NCBI GenBank assembly: GCA_964652235.1
Contig: CAZZDK010000006.1
Location: forward strand, 37,297 to 101,296
Source: CAZZDK01 sp964652235
GTDB taxonomy: Bacteria; Pseudomonadota; Alphaproteobacteria; UBA9219
Direction of reading: 5' to 3'
Length of the DNA stretch: 64,000 nt
Each line of letters starts with the position of its first letter. Within the stretch, counting starts at the first letter, position 1. The notes below the pieces were generated by a model. That model had not been told where the DNA came from. It did no database searches and saw only the letters and a list, made by a program, of their open reading frames with translations. Shown here piece by piece: positions 42,883 through 51,273 of the stretch. A program made the translations under genes and the position numbers.

Positions 42883-43436
42883 TCCGCCTTCCCATCATCG
42901 GCGTCATGGGGTCTCGCGCGGAAAAGCATGAAGCGTTCACGGCGCAGCTTGGACGTTTTCTGGCCGAGAACGCCTTTCATCTGTTGACAGGCGGCGGGAC
43001 AGGGACGATGGAAGCCGTGTCCGAAGCGTTTTGCCGCGTCAAAGAGCGGCAGGGGCGGACGATGGGCGTCATTCCGACGAAACCCGATGGCGAGGGTCGA
43101 TACGTATCCTCAAATCCGGATTACCCCAACCCGTTCGTTGAGATTCCCGTTTATACGCCTTTAGGCGTTTATGAAAATTACGAAGGGATGCCTCTTTCGC
43201 GCAATCATGTGAATGTGATGACGTCGGAAGCCCTCGTTTTTCTTCCCGGCGGCGTGGGAACGTTGAACGAGTACAATCTGGCCGTCCGGTTCCAAAAGTC
43301 GCTTATCTGCTTCGGTCCTTTGGAGAGGTTGAACATCTTTCCGGACCAAGAGATGAAGACCGATAAAATCGAGGAAGTTGCGCTGTTTTTGAACAGGCTT
43401 TTCCCCGATCCCCGAATCCCGACCCCCGACCCCTGA
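42879..43436 (+). CDS. LOG-family (Rossmann-like) nucleotide-binding protein
   Basis: A 185-residue SLOG-superfamily protein. GVMGSRAEKHEAFTAQLGRF opens the fold, LLTGGGTGTMEAVSEAF is the phosphate loop, and LVFLPGGVGTLNEYNLA contains the PGGxGTxxE motif of LOG cytokinin-type phosphoribohydrolases and 'lysine decarboxylase-like' proteins. The arginine of the fuller LOG motif is not obvious, so substrate and activity are uncertain. The last residues, FPDPRIPTPDP, are encoded by the right inverted repeat. It overlaps the four-helix-bundle gene by 4 bases and is 7 bases before carB. Confidence 0.85.
   Translation: MIRLPIIGVMGSRAEKHEAFTAQLGRFLAENAFHLLTGGGTGTMEAVSEAFCRVKERQGRTMGVIPTKPDGEGRYVSSNPDYPNPFVEIPVYTPLGVYENYEGMPLSRNHVNVMTSEALVFLPGGVGTLNEYNLAVRFQKSLICFGPLERLNIFPDQEMKTDKIEEVALFLNRLFPDPRIPTPDP
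43401..43433. repeat. Family A arm, right terminal inverted repeat (A4)
   Basis: Reverse complement of A3 with one mismatch: TTCCCCGATCCCCGAATCCC and on to GACCCC. It encodes the C-terminus of the LOG protein and stops 11 bases before the carB start codon. Confidence 0.9.
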
Positions 43437-43443
43437 GTTTTCC

Positions 43444-46400
43444 ATGCCCAAACGTACCGACCTTAAATCCATCTGCATCATCGGCGCCGGGCCTATCGTC
43501 ATCGGCCAGGCGTGCGAGTTCGATTATTCGGGCGCTCAGGCGTGCAAGGCGTTGCGCGCGGAAGGGTATCGGATCGTCCTCATCAACTCGAACCCCGCCA
43601 CGATTATGACCGATCCCGAACTGGCGGACGCGACTTATATCGAGCCGATCACGCCGGAGATGGTGGCCAAGGTCCTGGAAAAGGAAAAACCGGACGCGCT
43701 GTTGCCGACCATGGGCGGGCAGACGGCGCTTAATACCGCGATGGCGCTCGCGAAGGACGGGACGCTTAAGAAACTCAACATCGAGCTTATCGGCGCCAAG
43801 CGCGAAGCCATCGAAATGGCCGAAGACCGCCTGTTGTTCCGCCAGGCGATGGACCGAATCGGCCTGCAAAGTCCCCGGTCGCGTCTCATCCATTCGATGG
43901 AGGAGGCGCAGGAAGCTTTGGAGGAAGTCGGTCTGCCCGCCATCATCCGGCCCAGTTTTACGCTCGCCGGGACGGGCGGGGGCATCGCCTATAACAAAAC
44001 GGAATATGCCGAGATCGTCGCGGGCGGCCTGGCCGTCAGCCCGGTGCACGAGGTTTTGATCGAGGAATCCGTCCTCGGCTGGAAAGAATACGAGATGGAG
44101 GTGGTGCGCGACGCCAAGGACAACTGCATCATCGTCTGCTCTATCGAGAACGTCGATCCGATGGGCGTTCATACGGGCGACAGCATAACCGTCGCGCCCG
44201 CCTTGACGCTGACGGACAAGGAATATCAGGCCATGCGCGACGCCTCCATCGCGGTTCTGCGCGAGATCGGCGTGGACACCGGCGGCTCGAACGTGCAGTT
44301 CGCGATCAATCCGGACGACGGGCGCATGGTGGTGATCGAGATGAATCCGCGCGTGAGCCGCTCTTCCGCGCTCGCCAGCAAGGCGACGGGCTTTCCCATC
44401 GCCAAGATCGCGGCGAAGCTTGCCGTTGGCTATACGCTTGACGAGCTTAAGAACGACATCACCGGCGTGACGCCCGCCAGCTTCGAGCCGACGATTGATT
44501 ATGTCGTCACCAAAATCCCCCGCTTCGCGTTCGAGAAATTTCCCGGCACCGAACCGACGCTCACCACGGCCATGAAATCCGTCGGCGAAGTGATGGCCAT
44601 CGGGCGGACGTTCCAGGAATCCCTGCAAAAAGCCCTGCGCGGATTGGAGACGGGCCTGACGGGGCTGAACGAAGTCTCCGTCGCGGACGAAAACGCGGAC
44701 ATCAAGGTCTTTCATGCCGCCCTCGCCAGAGCGACGCCGGACCGCGTTCTTGTGATCGCCCAGGCGCTGCGCCACGGCATGAGCGCGGAAGATATCTGCG
44801 CCATCTGCAAATACGATCCCTGGTTCGTGCGCCAGATTAAGGGAATCGTCGAAGCGGAGAAAAACGTTAAGAAAAAGGGTTTGCCGAAGGACAAAGCCGG
44901 CTGGCTGCGGCTTAAGTCCATGGGCTTTTCGGATGCCCGTTTGGCCGAGCTTTCGGGCAAAACCGAGGAAAAAGTCGCTTTGGCGAGGCGCAAGGCGAAC
45001 GTCGCGCCCGTCTTCAAGCGTATCGACACCTGCGCGGCGGAGTTCGCTTCGTTCACGCCCTATCTTTATTCAACCTACGAGCCGGGCGACGCCTATAATC
45101 CTTCATCCTGCGAGGCCCATCCTTCGAACAAGAAAAAGGTCATCATTCTGGGCGGCGGGCCGAACCGGATCGGGCAGGGGATCGAGTTCGATTATTGCTG
45201 CGTTCACGCCGTGATGGCTTTGCGTGCGGCGGGCTTTGAGGCCATCATGATCAACTGCAATCCCGAAACCGTCTCGACGGATTACGACACGTCGGATCGC
45301 CTGTATTTCGAGCCTTTGACGGGCGAGGACGTGATCGAGATCGTCCGCGCGGAGCAAAGGAGGGGCAAGCTGCTCGGCGTGATGGTGCAGTTCGGCGGTC
45401 AGACGCCTTTGCGCCTGGCCGAGGCCTTGCAAAAGGCCGACATTCCCATTCTCGGCACCTCGCCGGACGCCATCGACCTGGCCGAGGATCGCGAGCGGTT
45501 CCAGGTTCTGCTCAAAAAGCTCAAACTGAAACAGCCCGCCAACGGCCTCGCCTACAGCGCCAGGGAAGCGGAAGCGGTCGCGGAAAAGGTTGGTTACCCG
45601 CTCGTCATCCGGCCTTCCTACGTTCTGGGCGGGCGGGCGATGGAAATCGTCTATGGCAAGGATTCGCTGCGCCGCTATATCGAACAGGCGGTGCGCGTCT
45701 CGGGCAAGAACCCGGTTCTGATCGACCGCTATCTGGAAAACGCCATCGAGGTGGATGTGGACGTCGTGGCCGACAAAAAGGACGTCTTCGTCGCCGGCAT
45801 CATGGAGCATATCGAGGAAGCGGGAATCCATTCGGGCGACAGCTCTTGTTCTTTGCCGCCCCATTCCCTGCCGCCCAAGATCGTCAGGGAGATCGAAAGG
45901 CAGGCCGAGGCGCTCGCGCGGGCCATCGGCGTGGTCGGCCTGATGGACGTGCAGTTCGCGATCAACGGCGAAGTTTACATCCTTGAAGTCAATCCCCGCG
46001 CCAGCCGCACGGTGCCGTTCGTCGCCAAGGCCATCGGGCTTCCCATCGCGAAGATCGCCGCCCGCGTCATGACGGGCGAAAAGCTGAAAGAGATTCTGAA
46101 AAAGGAAAAACCGGGCGCGGCGTCGGACAGGATTGCCGTCAAAACGCCCGTTTTCCCCTTCGCTCGCTTTCCCGGCGTGGACGTGATCTTGGGGCCGGAA
46201 ATGAAATCGACCGGCGAGGTCATGGGCCTTGACCGCGATTTTGCCCGTGCCTTCGCCAAGGCCCAGCTTGGGGCGGGTCTCATGCTTCCTTTGAAGGGCG
46301 TGTGCTTCGTCTCGGTCAAGGACGCCGACAAAAAGGGGGCCGTTCTTCTCGCGGAGAAGCTTGTGGGGATGGGCTTCAGCCTGATCGCCACGGGTGGCAC

Positions 46401-46704
46401 GGCCAAGGCCCTTTCCGAGGCGGGCGTGCCTGTGCGCCGCGTCAACAAGGTGCACGAGGGGCAGCCGCACATCGTGGATTCGATGATTAACGGCGAGGTG
46501 CAACTCGTCATCAATACCACCGCGGAAGGCGCCCAGACGCTGGCCGACAGCTTCAGCATCCGCCGGACGGCGCTTATGGAGCGGATACCCCATTACACGG
46601 TTCTTTCGGGCGCCAGGGCGGCGGTAGAGGCCATTTGCGCCCTTCAGAGGGGAACGCTTGAAGTCTCTTCGCTTCAGTCGTATCTTAGAGCCTCAAAGCG
46701 TTAA
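43444..46704 (+). CDS. carB: Carbamoyl-phosphate synthase large subunit
   Basis: Makes carbamoyl phosphate for arginine and pyrimidine synthesis, with ammonia from CarA. At 1086 residues it shows the two homologous ATP-grasp halves (SICIIGAGPIVIGQACEFDYSG at the start and VIILGGGPNRIGQGIEFDYC at about residue 566), signatures SVLGWKEYEMEVVRDAKDNC and FAINPDDGRMVVIEMNPRVSRSSALASKATG, and the C-terminal MGS-like allosteric domain (FSLIATGGTAKALSEAG). It looks fully intact, although its operon with carA is interrupted by the cassette. Probably still read from the carA promoter. Confidence 0.98.
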   Translation: MPKRTDLKSICIIGAGPIVIGQACEFDYSGAQACKALRAEGYRIVLINSNPATIMTDPELADATYIEPITPEMVAKVLEKEKPDALLPTMGGQTALNTAMALAKDGTLKKLNIELIGAKREAIEMAEDRLLFRQAMDRIGLQSPRSRLIHSMEEAQEALEEVGLPAIIRPSFTLAGTGGGIAYNKTEYAEIVAGGLAVSPVHEVLIEESVLGWKEYEMEVVRDAKDNCIIVCSIENVDPMGVHTGDSITVAPALTLTDKEYQAMRDASIAVLREIGVDTGGSNVQFAINPDDGRMVVIEMNPRVSRSSALASKATGFPIAKIAAKLAVGYTLDELKNDITGVTPASFEPTIDYVVTKIPRFAFEKFPGTEPTLTTAMKSVGEVMAIGRTFQESLQKALRGLETGLTGLNEVSVADENADIKVFHAALARATPDRVLVIAQALRHGMSAEDICAICKYDPWFVRQIKGIVEAEKNVKKKGLPKDKAGWLRLKSMGFSDARLAELSGKTEEKVALARRKANVAPVFKRIDTCAAEFASFTPYLYSTYEPGDAYNPSSCEAHPSNKKKVIILGGGPNRIGQGIEFDYCCVHAVMALRAAGFEAIMINCNPETVSTDYDTSDRLYFEPLTGEDVIEIVRAEQRRGKLLGVMVQFGGQTPLRLAEALQKADIPILGTSPDAIDLAEDRERFQVLLKKLKLKQPANGLAYSAREAEAVAEKVGYPLVIRPSYVLGGRAMEIVYGKDSLRRYIEQAVRVSGKNPVLIDRYLENAIEVDVDVVADKKDVFVAGIMEHIEEAGIHSGDSSCSLPPHSLPPKIVREIERQAEALARAIGVVGLMDVQFAINGEVYILEVNPRASRTVPFVAKAIGLPIAKIAARVMTGEKLKEILKKEKPGAASDRIAVKTPVFPFARFPGVDVILGPEMKSTGEVMGLDRDFARAFAKAQLGAGLMLPLKGVCFVSVKDADKKGAVLLAEKLVGMGFSLIATGGTAKALSEAGVPVRRVNKVHEGQPHIVDSMINGEVQLVINTTAEGAQTLADSFSIRRTALMERIPHYTVLSGARAAVEAICALQRGTLEVSSLQSYLRASKR

Positions 46705-46744
46705 CGATTGCCCGGTTTTCGTTCCAACGTCTTGACGGATGGAC

Positions 46745-46774
46745 GGAAGCGGCTTTTTGCGCTTTCGTTTTTTC
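46745..46774 (+). terminator. Possible terminator between carB and greA
   Basis: GAAGCGGC, TTTTT, GCGCTTTC forms an imperfect stem followed by GTTTTTT, about 40 bases after the carB stop. One mispaired position lowers certainty. Confidence 0.4.
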
Positions 46775-46793
46775 GCAGCAGGCAAGGTGCCCC

Positions 46794-47270
46794 ATGACCG
46801 ATAAAGTCCCCATGACCATGCCCGGATACCAGCGGCTTGAAGAGGAGCTGAAGCATCTTCGCGCCGTGGAGCGTCCGGCCATTATTAAAGCCATCTCCGA
46901 AGCGCGGGAACACGGCGATCTGTCCGAAAACGCGGAATATCACGCGGCGCGCGAGCGCCAGAGCTTTATCGAAGGCCGCATCCAGGACCTTGAGGACAAA
47001 ATAGGCCGTGCGGAAGTGATCGACGTTTCCAAGCTTTCCGGCGATACGGTCATGTTCGGCGTGACGGTCACCCTTGTGGACGAGGACACGGACGAAAAGG
47101 CGACCTACCAGATCGTGGGCGAGGAGGAGTCCGACATCAAAAAGGGATTCCTGTCCGTCACTTCGCCCTTGGCGCGGGCCTTGATCGGCAAGGCCAGGGG
47201 AGACAGCGTGGAAGTGAACACGCCTAAAGGGGTCAAAACTTACGAGATCGTGAAGATTGAGTTTAAGTGA
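46794..47270 (+). CDS. greA: Transcription elongation factor GreA
   Basis: Rescues backtracked RNA polymerase by stimulating transcript cleavage. The N-terminal coiled coil (YQRLEEELKHLRAVERPAIIKAISEAREHGDLSENAEYHAARERQ) contains the tip acidic residues in HGDLSENAEY, and the C-terminal FKBP-like domain ends PKGVKTYEIVKIEF. Length 158 is standard. Its place after carB is common in alphaproteobacteria. Confidence 0.97.
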   Translation: MTDKVPMTMPGYQRLEEELKHLRAVERPAIIKAISEAREHGDLSENAEYHAARERQSFIEGRIQDLEDKIGRAEVIDVSKLSGDTVMFGVTVTLVDEDTDEKATYQIVGEEESDIKKGFLSVTSPLARALIGKARGDSVEVNTPKGVKTYEIVKIEFK

Positions 47271-47346
47271 GGTTCGGTTTTTATTGACAGGGGGAGGGAA
47301 ACAGGATCACTTCCCTGCAACCCGACTTTCGATCCCCGGTCTTCTT

Positions 47347-47967
47347 ATGGAACACATCAACAGCCTCATTCAAGAAAACGGCGATCTTTTCTATCTGATC
47401 ACCTTTATCTGGACGGCGCTTGAGGGTGAAACCTTCGTCATCTTTGCGGGGCTCGCCGCGCAGCGCGGGCTTTTGGACGTCCATATCCTGTTTTTGTGCG
47501 CCGCTTTGGGCAGTATGTTCGGCGACCAGGTTTTCTTTTTTGTCGGCAGGTTTTTCGGCCGACAGGTCGTTAAGAAATATCCCCGGTTGATCCCGAAACT
47601 GGAAAAGGTATTTGGCGTTCTGGAGAAATATTCGACGTCTTTTATCTTGTCCTATCGCTTCATGTACGGGGTCAGGAACGTCAGCGCGTTGGCCTGCGGG
47701 ATGAGCCAGCTTTCCTGGCGGCGGTTCGCCTTTTGGAACATGGTCGCTTCGTTTCTGTGGTCTTTCGTTTTCTGCGGCGGCGGGTACCTGTTCGGCGACA
47801 TCATAGAGCGTTTCGGCTTCGGGGACGAGGAATCCGTCAATTTCGAGGTCCGCAACCTGATGATCGCGGTTTTGGGACTCTTCCTTCTTGTGGCCGTTTT
47901 GCGTTATTTCCATGCGCGTCACGCCGCCCAGGAAGAAGCGAAGGAGCAAGAGGCGAAAAAGGAATAA
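47347..47967 (+). CDS. DedA family membrane protein
   Basis: A 206-residue inner-membrane protein of the DedA/VTT family, which includes lipid scramblase-like proteins that affect polyprenyl-phosphate recycling. Seen: FIWTALEGETFVIFAGLAAQ, LGSMFGDQVFFFVGRFFGRQ, the family motif SYRFMYGVRNVSALACGMSQLSWRRFAFWN, and hydrophobic helices to ILVAVLRYF-like C-terminus. The tail (AAQEEAKEQEAKKE) is charged. ATG at 47347 starts the first conserved helix; the open frame extends into greA's end without homology. Confidence 0.88.
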   Translation: MEHINSLIQENGDLFYLITFIWTALEGETFVIFAGLAAQRGLLDVHILFLCAALGSMFGDQVFFFVGRFFGRQVVKKYPRLIPKLEKVFGVLEKYSTSFILSYRFMYGVRNVSALACGMSQLSWRRFAFWNMVASFLWSFVFCGGGYLFGDIIERFGFGDEESVNFEVRNLMIAVLGLFLLVAVLRYFHARHAAQEEAKEQEAKKE

Positions 47968-47977
47968 CTCTTTTATT

Positions 47978-48007
47978 TTGCGATAAATTAAGAAAAAAAG
48001 CTTATAA
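47978..48007 (+). promoter_or_regulatory. Candidate sigma-70 promoter upstream of acpP
   Basis: TTGCGA, an 18-base AT-rich spacer, then TTATAA. It would start transcription about 180 bases before acpP, leaving a long GC-rich leader in which I see no recognised riboswitch. Tentative. Confidence 0.35.
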
Positions 48008-48195
48008 AGGTTAACAAAAAAATTGGACGCGACATATTAAATTTCTGGACAGCCGCTTTGCTGCGGCATAGAGAAAGAGCCTCCTGAGCGGGGGCGATTC
48101 CCGCCGCGATGTCGGGGTCGTTCTCGGCGTCTGCGGTCCAGGGAAGGCCCTTGCGGCGGATGAGCAATCAGTCAACAACAGAAGGCTTTGGGATC

Positions 48196-48432
48196 ATGAG
48201 CGATATCGCAGAACGCGTGAAGAAGATCGTCGTCGAACATTTGGGCGTCGATGCCGCGAAAGTCACGGAAAACGCCAGCTTCATTGACGATCTGGGCGCC
48301 GACAGCCTGGACACGGTCGAGCTTGTCATGGCCTTCGAAGAGGAGTTCGGGATCGAGATTCCTGACGATGCCGCCGAGAAAATCATCACCGTCAAGGACG
48401 CGGTTGATTTCATCAATGCGAAGAAGGCCTAA
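48196..48432 (+). CDS. acpP: Acyl carrier protein
   Basis: Carries growing acyl chains in type II fatty acid synthesis. The 78 residues include the phosphopantetheine attachment motif DDLGADSLDTVELVMAFEEE with Ser37, and acidic helices throughout. I start at the ATG at 48196 (MSDIAERVKK), the universal ACP opening, although the frame is open upstream from 48109. The condensing enzyme FabF follows 42 bases later. Confidence 0.98.
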   Translation: MSDIAERVKKIVVEHLGVDAAKVTENASFIDDLGADSLDTVELVMAFEEEFGIEIPDDAAEKIITVKDAVDFINAKKA

Positions 48433-48474
48433 AAGAGGGCCTTTCGCCTTCTGCCCCAAAAGGACAGAGCTTAC

Positions 48475-49734
48475 ATGAGACGAGTTGTCGTTACGGGCCT
48501 TGGGATGCTCTCGCCGCTCGGCTATGGCGTCGATGTGAATTGGCGTCGGCTGACGGCGGGCGAGAGCGGTATCGCAAAAATCGCGGGGTTCGAGGTTTCC
48601 GATCTGGCTTCCCAGGTCGCGGGGCAGGTGCCTCGCGGGCAGGGCGAGGGTCTGTTCGACATCGGCGCGGTCGTCGAGCCGAAAGACCAGAAGAAGATGG
48701 ATGTTTTTATCCATTTCGCTCTGGCCGCCGCCGCCGAGGCCATGAAAGACAGCGGTTATGTTCCGGAAACCGAAGAAGAAAGGGAGCGCGCGGGCGTTCT
48801 GATCGGCTCCGGGATCGGGGGGCTTAACGAGATTTACGAAACTTCTATCGTGCTTCATGAAAAAGGGCCTCGCCGCGTTTCTCCTTTTTTCATTCCGCGC
48901 TCGCTCATCAATCTCGCTTCGGGGCAGGTTTCCATCAAATACGGCCTGAAGGGGCCGAACCATTCGGTCGTCACGGCTTGCGCCACGGGTTCGCATTCCA
49001 TCGGCGACGCCGCGCGGCTGATCGCGCTCGGCGACGCCGATGTGATGGTCGCGGGCGGGGCTGAGGCGGCTGTGTGCCGGGTCGGCATTGCAGGCTTTTG
49101 CGCCATGAAGGCGCTTTCGACCTCTTATAACGAAACGCCGGAAAAGGCTTCGCGCCCGTTCGATGCGGGCCGCGACGGCTTCGTGATGGGCGAGGGCGCG
49201 GGCGTGGTGGTTTTGGAAGAGTACGAACACGCCCAAAAACGCGGCGCGAAGATTTACGGCGAGCTGATCGGCTACGGCCTTTCGGGCGACGCCTATCATA
49301 TGTCGGCCCCTGCCGAGGACGGCGACGGCGGCTATCGCGCGATGAAGATGTCCTTGCGACGCGCCGGGATCGGCCCCGAAGACGTCGATTACGTCAACGC
49401 GCACGGCACCTCGACCCCGCTCGGCGACGAGATCGAAGTCGGCGCGGTCAAAAGGCTTTTGGGCGAGGCGGCGGGCAAGGTCAGTATGTCTTCGACGAAA
49501 TCCGCCGTCGGCCATCTGCTCGGCGCGGCGGGCGCGGTGGAGGCGATTTACTGTCTCAAAGCCATCGAAACGGGGATCGTTCCCCCGACGTTGAACCTCG
49601 ACGACGTTTCCGAGAACTGCCGGGGAATCGATCTTGTTCCCCACAAGGCGAAGGAAAGGAAGGTTAACGTCGCCCTCTCCAATTCCTTCGGTTTCGGCGG
49701 CACCAACGCCAGTTTGGTGTTTAGGCGAGTTTAG
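48475..49734 (+). CDS. fabF: 3-oxoacyl-[acyl-carrier-protein] synthase II
   Basis: Condensing enzyme that elongates acyl-ACP with malonyl-ACP. The Cys-His-His triad is visible: nucleophile near residue 169 in VVTACATGSHSIGDA, His in VNAHGTSTPLGD (about 308) and His in AVGHLLGAAGAVEA (about 345). The protein is 419 residues, normal for FabF, and follows acpP, its usual partner. fabD/fabG are not in the window. Confidence 0.97.
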   Translation: MRRVVVTGLGMLSPLGYGVDVNWRRLTAGESGIAKIAGFEVSDLASQVAGQVPRGQGEGLFDIGAVVEPKDQKKMDVFIHFALAAAAEAMKDSGYVPETEEERERAGVLIGSGIGGLNEIYETSIVLHEKGPRRVSPFFIPRSLINLASGQVSIKYGLKGPNHSVVTACATGSHSIGDAARLIALGDADVMVAGGAEAAVCRVGIAGFCAMKALSTSYNETPEKASRPFDAGRDGFVMGEGAGVVVLEEYEHAQKRGAKIYGELIGYGLSGDAYHMSAPAEDGDGGYRAMKMSLRRAGIGPEDVDYVNAHGTSTPLGDEIEVGAVKRLLGEAAGKVSMSSTKSAVGHLLGAAGAVEAIYCLKAIETGIVPPTLNLDDVSENCRGIDLVPHKAKERKVNVALSNSFGFGGTNASLVFRRV

Positions 49735-49856
49735 AGGTCTTCTCTAAATCCAGGCCTTCGATCCCCTCTCTTTCCAATCCTCCCTAATCGTGCCACAATT
49801 CCGGCCTTAGATTCGGGCCTAGGCCTAAACTTTTTCAAAAGGAAGGAACCCCTCGT

Positions 49857-50717
49857 ATGTCGAAACTCTTTCGCGCCGCCGCTATCGCCCTGATTGTGGG
49901 CGCTTTTGCGGTTCCCGCGCTGGCTCAAGACAAGGCTGCCGACGATCCCGTCGTGGCCCGCGTCAACGGCAGCCCCATTCTCCGTTCGGAAATCGTCCGC
50001 GATCTTCAGAACATGGGCCCGCAGGCCCAGGCGCTTCCGCCGCAGATTCTTTATCCGAAGCTTTTGGAAAAGGCGATCGTGACGAAGCTTCTCTCGGCCA
50101 AGGGCTATGCCGAAAAGCTTCAGAACGACAAGGAAGTGAAGGATCGCCTGAAGGAAGCCGAGGCGCAGATCGTCGCGGACGTCTATGTTCGCAAGACGGT
50201 GCAGCCCAAGATCACCGAAGCCAAGATCAAGGCCCGGTACGACGAGCTGGCCGCCAAGTTCAAGCCTGAAGACGAAGTGCGCGCCCGCCATATTCTGGTC
50301 CCGACCGAGGCCGAGGCCAAGGACGTCCTGAAAAAGGTCGAAGGCGGCGCCGATTTCGCCAAGCTGGCCAGCGAGATGTCCAAGGACACCGGCTCGGCCA
50401 AGCAGGGCGGCGATCTGGGCTATTTCACGCGCGGCGCGATGGTTAAGCCCTTTGCCGAGGCGGCTTTCAGCATGAAGGTCGGCGAGCTGAGCAAGGAGCC
50501 GGTCAAGACCGACTTCGGCTATCACATCATCAAGGTCGAGGACCGCCGCAAATCCTCGCCGCCGCCTTTGGCCGAGGTGAAGGATCAGATCACCAACCAG
50601 GTCGGGCAGGAGATGGTTCAGAAGATGGTCGAGGAAATGGTCGAAAAGGCTAAGATCGAGCGTTTCAACATCGACGGTTCGCCGATGAAGGCGCCGGAAA
50701 AGGCCGAGAAGAAGTAA
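49857..50717 (+). CDS. Periplasmic parvulin-type peptidyl-prolyl isomerase
   Basis: Exported PPIase of the SurA/PpiC/PrsA type. Signal peptide (AAAIALIVGAFAVPALAQ), an N-terminal SurA-like helical domain (VARVNGSPILRSEIVRDLQ), and a rotamase domain (EVRARHILVPTEAEAKDVLKKVEGGADFAKLA, KQGGDLGYFTRGAMVKPFAEAAFSM, YHIIKVEDRR). A Lys/Glu-rich C-terminal tail follows. A strong terminator comes after the stop; the gene is transcribed alone. Expected to assist folding of exported proteins. Confidence 0.92.
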   Translation: MSKLFRAAAIALIVGAFAVPALAQDKAADDPVVARVNGSPILRSEIVRDLQNMGPQAQALPPQILYPKLLEKAIVTKLLSAKGYAEKLQNDKEVKDRLKEAEAQIVADVYVRKTVQPKITEAKIKARYDELAAKFKPEDEVRARHILVPTEAEAKDVLKKVEGGADFAKLASEMSKDTGSAKQGGDLGYFTRGAMVKPFAEAAFSMKVGELSKEPVKTDFGYHIIKVEDRRKSSPPPLAEVKDQITNQVGQEMVQKMVEEMVEKAKIERFNIDGSPMKAPEKAEKK

Positions 50718-50740
50718 GCCGATCTTTTGAGCGAAAAAAG

Positions 50741-50768
50741 CCCGCCGGTGCGAACCGGCGGGTTTTTT
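50741..50768. terminator. Bidirectional rho-independent terminator
   Basis: Stem CCCGCCGGT / ACCGGCGGG with tetraloop GCGA, flanked by AAAAAAG on the left and TTTTTT on the right, so it can serve both the isomerase gene and the convergent gene at 50767-51147. Confidence 0.92.
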
Positions 50769-51147
50769 ATTTCGGGGCGGGATCCCCTCTTTGAAATTTG
50801 CTTAGCGCCGCTTCTTGAAAGGGAAGCAGATTAATAACGCCTTCCACTTCCTGATTCTGCGCCGCTTGGGCGAAGTCTTCTTCGTTTATAAACGGAAGCT
50901 GGAGCGGTTTGTCTCCTTCATCCGAGAGAATCTCAAGGCCGGGAATCCTTTTCGGCGAACAAGGCGCATGGGTATCGACGAACCAATGGGCCGGATATCT
51001 TAACGCGCCGACGTTGACGAAAAGCATCCCGTCCCGGACCAAAAGAGGGGTCCAGAATCCTCTCTTCTCCAGTTGAACTTCTTGGCCTCTTTTGTTTAAG
51101 ACGAGGCCGTAAACCCGAAAATAATGTCCCGAACAAACCGGTTGCAT
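50767..51147 (-). CDS. Hypothetical protein, 126 aa
   Basis: Not recognised. The protein has no signal peptide or membrane helix. The N-terminal half reads GHYFRVYGLVLNKRGQEVQLEKRGFWTPLLVRDGMLFVNVGALRYP, which looks like a small beta-rich domain. The C-terminal half is acidic and Gln-rich (INEEDFAQAAQNQEVEGVINLL). It is convergent with the PPIase gene, with the shared terminator at its 3' end. Start ATG at 51147; AGGAAC before it is a weak ribosome site. Confidence 0.6.
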   Translation of the reverse strand: MQPVCSGHYFRVYGLVLNKRGQEVQLEKRGFWTPLLVRDGMLFVNVGALRYPAHWFVDTHAPCSPKRIPGLEILSDEGDKPLQLPFINEEDFAQAAQNQEVEGVINLLPFQEAALSKFQRGDPAPK

Positions 51148-51273
51148 GGAAAGTTCCTTTGATAAAAACTTGCGGCTTGGGTCCGTTCTAAAGCACCAGG
51201 CGGCTCCGGTACAGGGTTTCCTAATTATTTGCGGGGCAGGCGTTAACCTTACCAGGCAGCCAAGGAGGCGTTT

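Larger units (their letters stand above)
42449..43433. mobile_element. Candidate 985-bp cassette bounded by 33-nt inverted repeats
   Basis: Two genes (four-helix-bundle protein and LOG-family protein) lie between near-perfect inverted arms A3 and A4, splitting the normally adjacent carA and carB. The arms are the same sequences that form the compact palindromes A1 and A2 elsewhere in the window, so A1 and A2 look like internally deleted or minimal versions. No transposase motif and no clear target duplication are visible, so mobility and its mechanism are inferred from structure only. Confidence 0.55.

Noticed and set aside
43303..44775. Long minus-strand open frame across carB
   Set aside because: Antisense to the intact carB; composition is His/Arg/Asp-rich as expected of a shadow, with no motif. 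The same applies to 45103-46593, 35610-37121, 48172-49644 and 58459-59658.
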